Below, piece after piece: positions 14,238 through 14,794 of a stretch of DNA of 14,794 nucleotides (the stretch's first letter is position 1; each line of letters starts with the position of its first letter). The DNA is from Phascolarctobacterium sp. GTDB taxonomy: Bacteria; Bacillota; Negativicutes; Acidaminococcales; Acidaminococcaceae. The notes beneath the pieces were generated by a model. It was not told the origin of the DNA, made no database searches, and saw only the letters and a list, made by a program, of their open reading frames with translations. The stretch covers positions 16,046 to 30,839 of the forward strand of contig DXVZ01000027.1 of assembly GCA_019417125.1 (NCBI GenBank). The letters run 5' to 3'. The position numbers and the translations under genes were made by a program.

Positions 14238-14794
14238 TTATTTACCCTGCAATTCCGCGCTGCGTTTTAAAACGGCCAGCACCGCATCATACAGCGCCGC
14301 ACGTACGCCGCGGTTTTCCAACGCATGGATGCCGGCAATAGTCGTGCCGCCAGGCGATGTCACCTGGTCACGCAGCACTGCCGGATGCAGGCCGGTTTCC
14401 AAAACCATTTTACCGCTGCCAGCAAATGTCTGCGCCGCCAGCTTAATAGCCATGGCGCGCGGCAAACCTGCGTTAACACCGGCGTCAGCCAGTGCGTCAA
14501 TCATCATAAACACATATCCCGGTCCGCAGCCGCTGACAGCTGTAATTGCTTCAATAGCGCTTTCAGCAACAATTACAATCTCACCGCAGCTGCCGAAAAT
14601 GACCTTCGCTGCCTCAAGCATATCCTCACTTACGTTTCCGTCCGGCGCAATTGCCGTCATGCCTGCACCAACTGCCAGCGGCGTGTTAGGCATAACGCGT
14701 ATTACAGCGTGCCCCGGCACCAGTTTGTGCAGTTTATCAAGCGTAACGCTGCCCATAATGGAAAGCACTGTTGTTCCCTGCGCAATAGCAGCGG
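14238..14794 (-). CDS. proC: Pyrroline-5-carboxylate reductase (5' end missing)
   Basis: The C-terminal 185 or so residues of ProC, which reduces pyrroline-5-carboxylate to proline with NAD(P)H. The frame stays open to the right edge of the window (AAIAQGTTVLSIMG), so the N-terminal Rossmann-fold region of about 80-90 residues lies outside; the GTG at 14766-14768 is not the true start. Diagnostic motifs are VIRVMPNTPLAVGAGMTAI, the AVSGCGPGYVFMMIDALADAGV helix, GLPRAMAIKLAAQTFAGSGKM, and the ProC signature HPAVLRDQVTSPGGTTIAGI followed by LENRGVRAALYDAV. SGCGPG in place of the commoner SGSGPA is a minor variation. It is the first visible gene of the proC-ylmH-divIVA-phosphatase run, with TAA abutting the ylmH ATG. 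Confidence 0.94.
   Translation of the reverse strand, partial: AAIAQGTTVLSIMGSVTLDKLHKLVPGHAVIRVMPNTPLAVGAGMTAIAPDGNVSEDMLEAAKVIFGSCGEIVIVAESAIEAITAVSGCGPGYVFMMIDALADAGVNAGLPRAMAIKLAAQTFAGSGKMVLETGLHPAVLRDQVTSPGGTTIAGIHALENRGVRAALYDAVLAVLKRSAELQGK

Noticed and set aside
1..14794. Mobile elements, CRISPR arrays, prophage or defence genes
   Set aside because: No transposase, integrase, direct-repeat array or target-site duplication was seen; almost all sequence is accounted for by housekeeping genes.

Overview
The window looks like an ordinary chromosomal segment of a low-to-mid GC Bacillota bacterium. The Asp23/AmaP/DUF2273 cluster, the ylmH-divIVA-ileS cluster and an isoleucine T-box are Bacillota hallmarks. 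A YhdT-PanF pair, better known from proteobacteria, together with the overall gene style suggests the Negativicutes (for example the Acidaminococcaceae). That lineage call is inference; no rRNA or other decisive marker is present. No mobile element, CRISPR array, phage gene, toxin-antitoxin pair or defence gene was found, and no undescribed multi-gene system is evident.

Layout from left to right. (1) 9-1320, minus strand: operon asp23-amaP-DUF2273 (envelope-associated Asp23 and its membrane anchor), with a strong extended -10 promoter. (2) 1350-2937, minus: monocistronic threonine synthase thrC with its own promoter and terminator. (3) 2950-3432, minus: ybaK-type Cys-tRNA(Pro) deacylase, divergent from nadE on the plus strand (3522-5425). 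The two share a palindromic -10 region that reads as an extended -10 on both strands. nadE carries a one-base deletion near 4818-4820 that splits an otherwise intact reading frame. (4) 5456-5494: a bidirectional terminator between nadE and the converging tRNA-Val(GAC) gene. (5) 5645-7394, minus: yhdT-panF, pantothenate uptake. (6) 7568-8698, plus: M20-family peptidase T-like enzyme, divergent from yhdT and ending at a 36-nt perfect palindrome terminator. (7) 8773-14794, minus: proC (5' part missing beyond the window edge), ylmH, divIVA and a histidine phosphatase in a tightly packed operon, followed by an independently promoted T-box(Ile) leader and ileS.

The genes are housekeeping: amino acid synthesis (thrC, proC), NAD and CoA precursor supply (nadE, panF), translation and its quality control (ybaK, tRNA-Val, ileS, ylmH), polar growth or division (divIVA) and envelope stress (asp23/amaP). 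The points most worth a second look are regulatory: the symmetric ybaK/nadE promoter, two cases where a gene's TGA stop is built into the next promoter's -35 hexamer, a 17-nt identical core promoter at asp23 and the peptidase gene, and the nadE frameshift.
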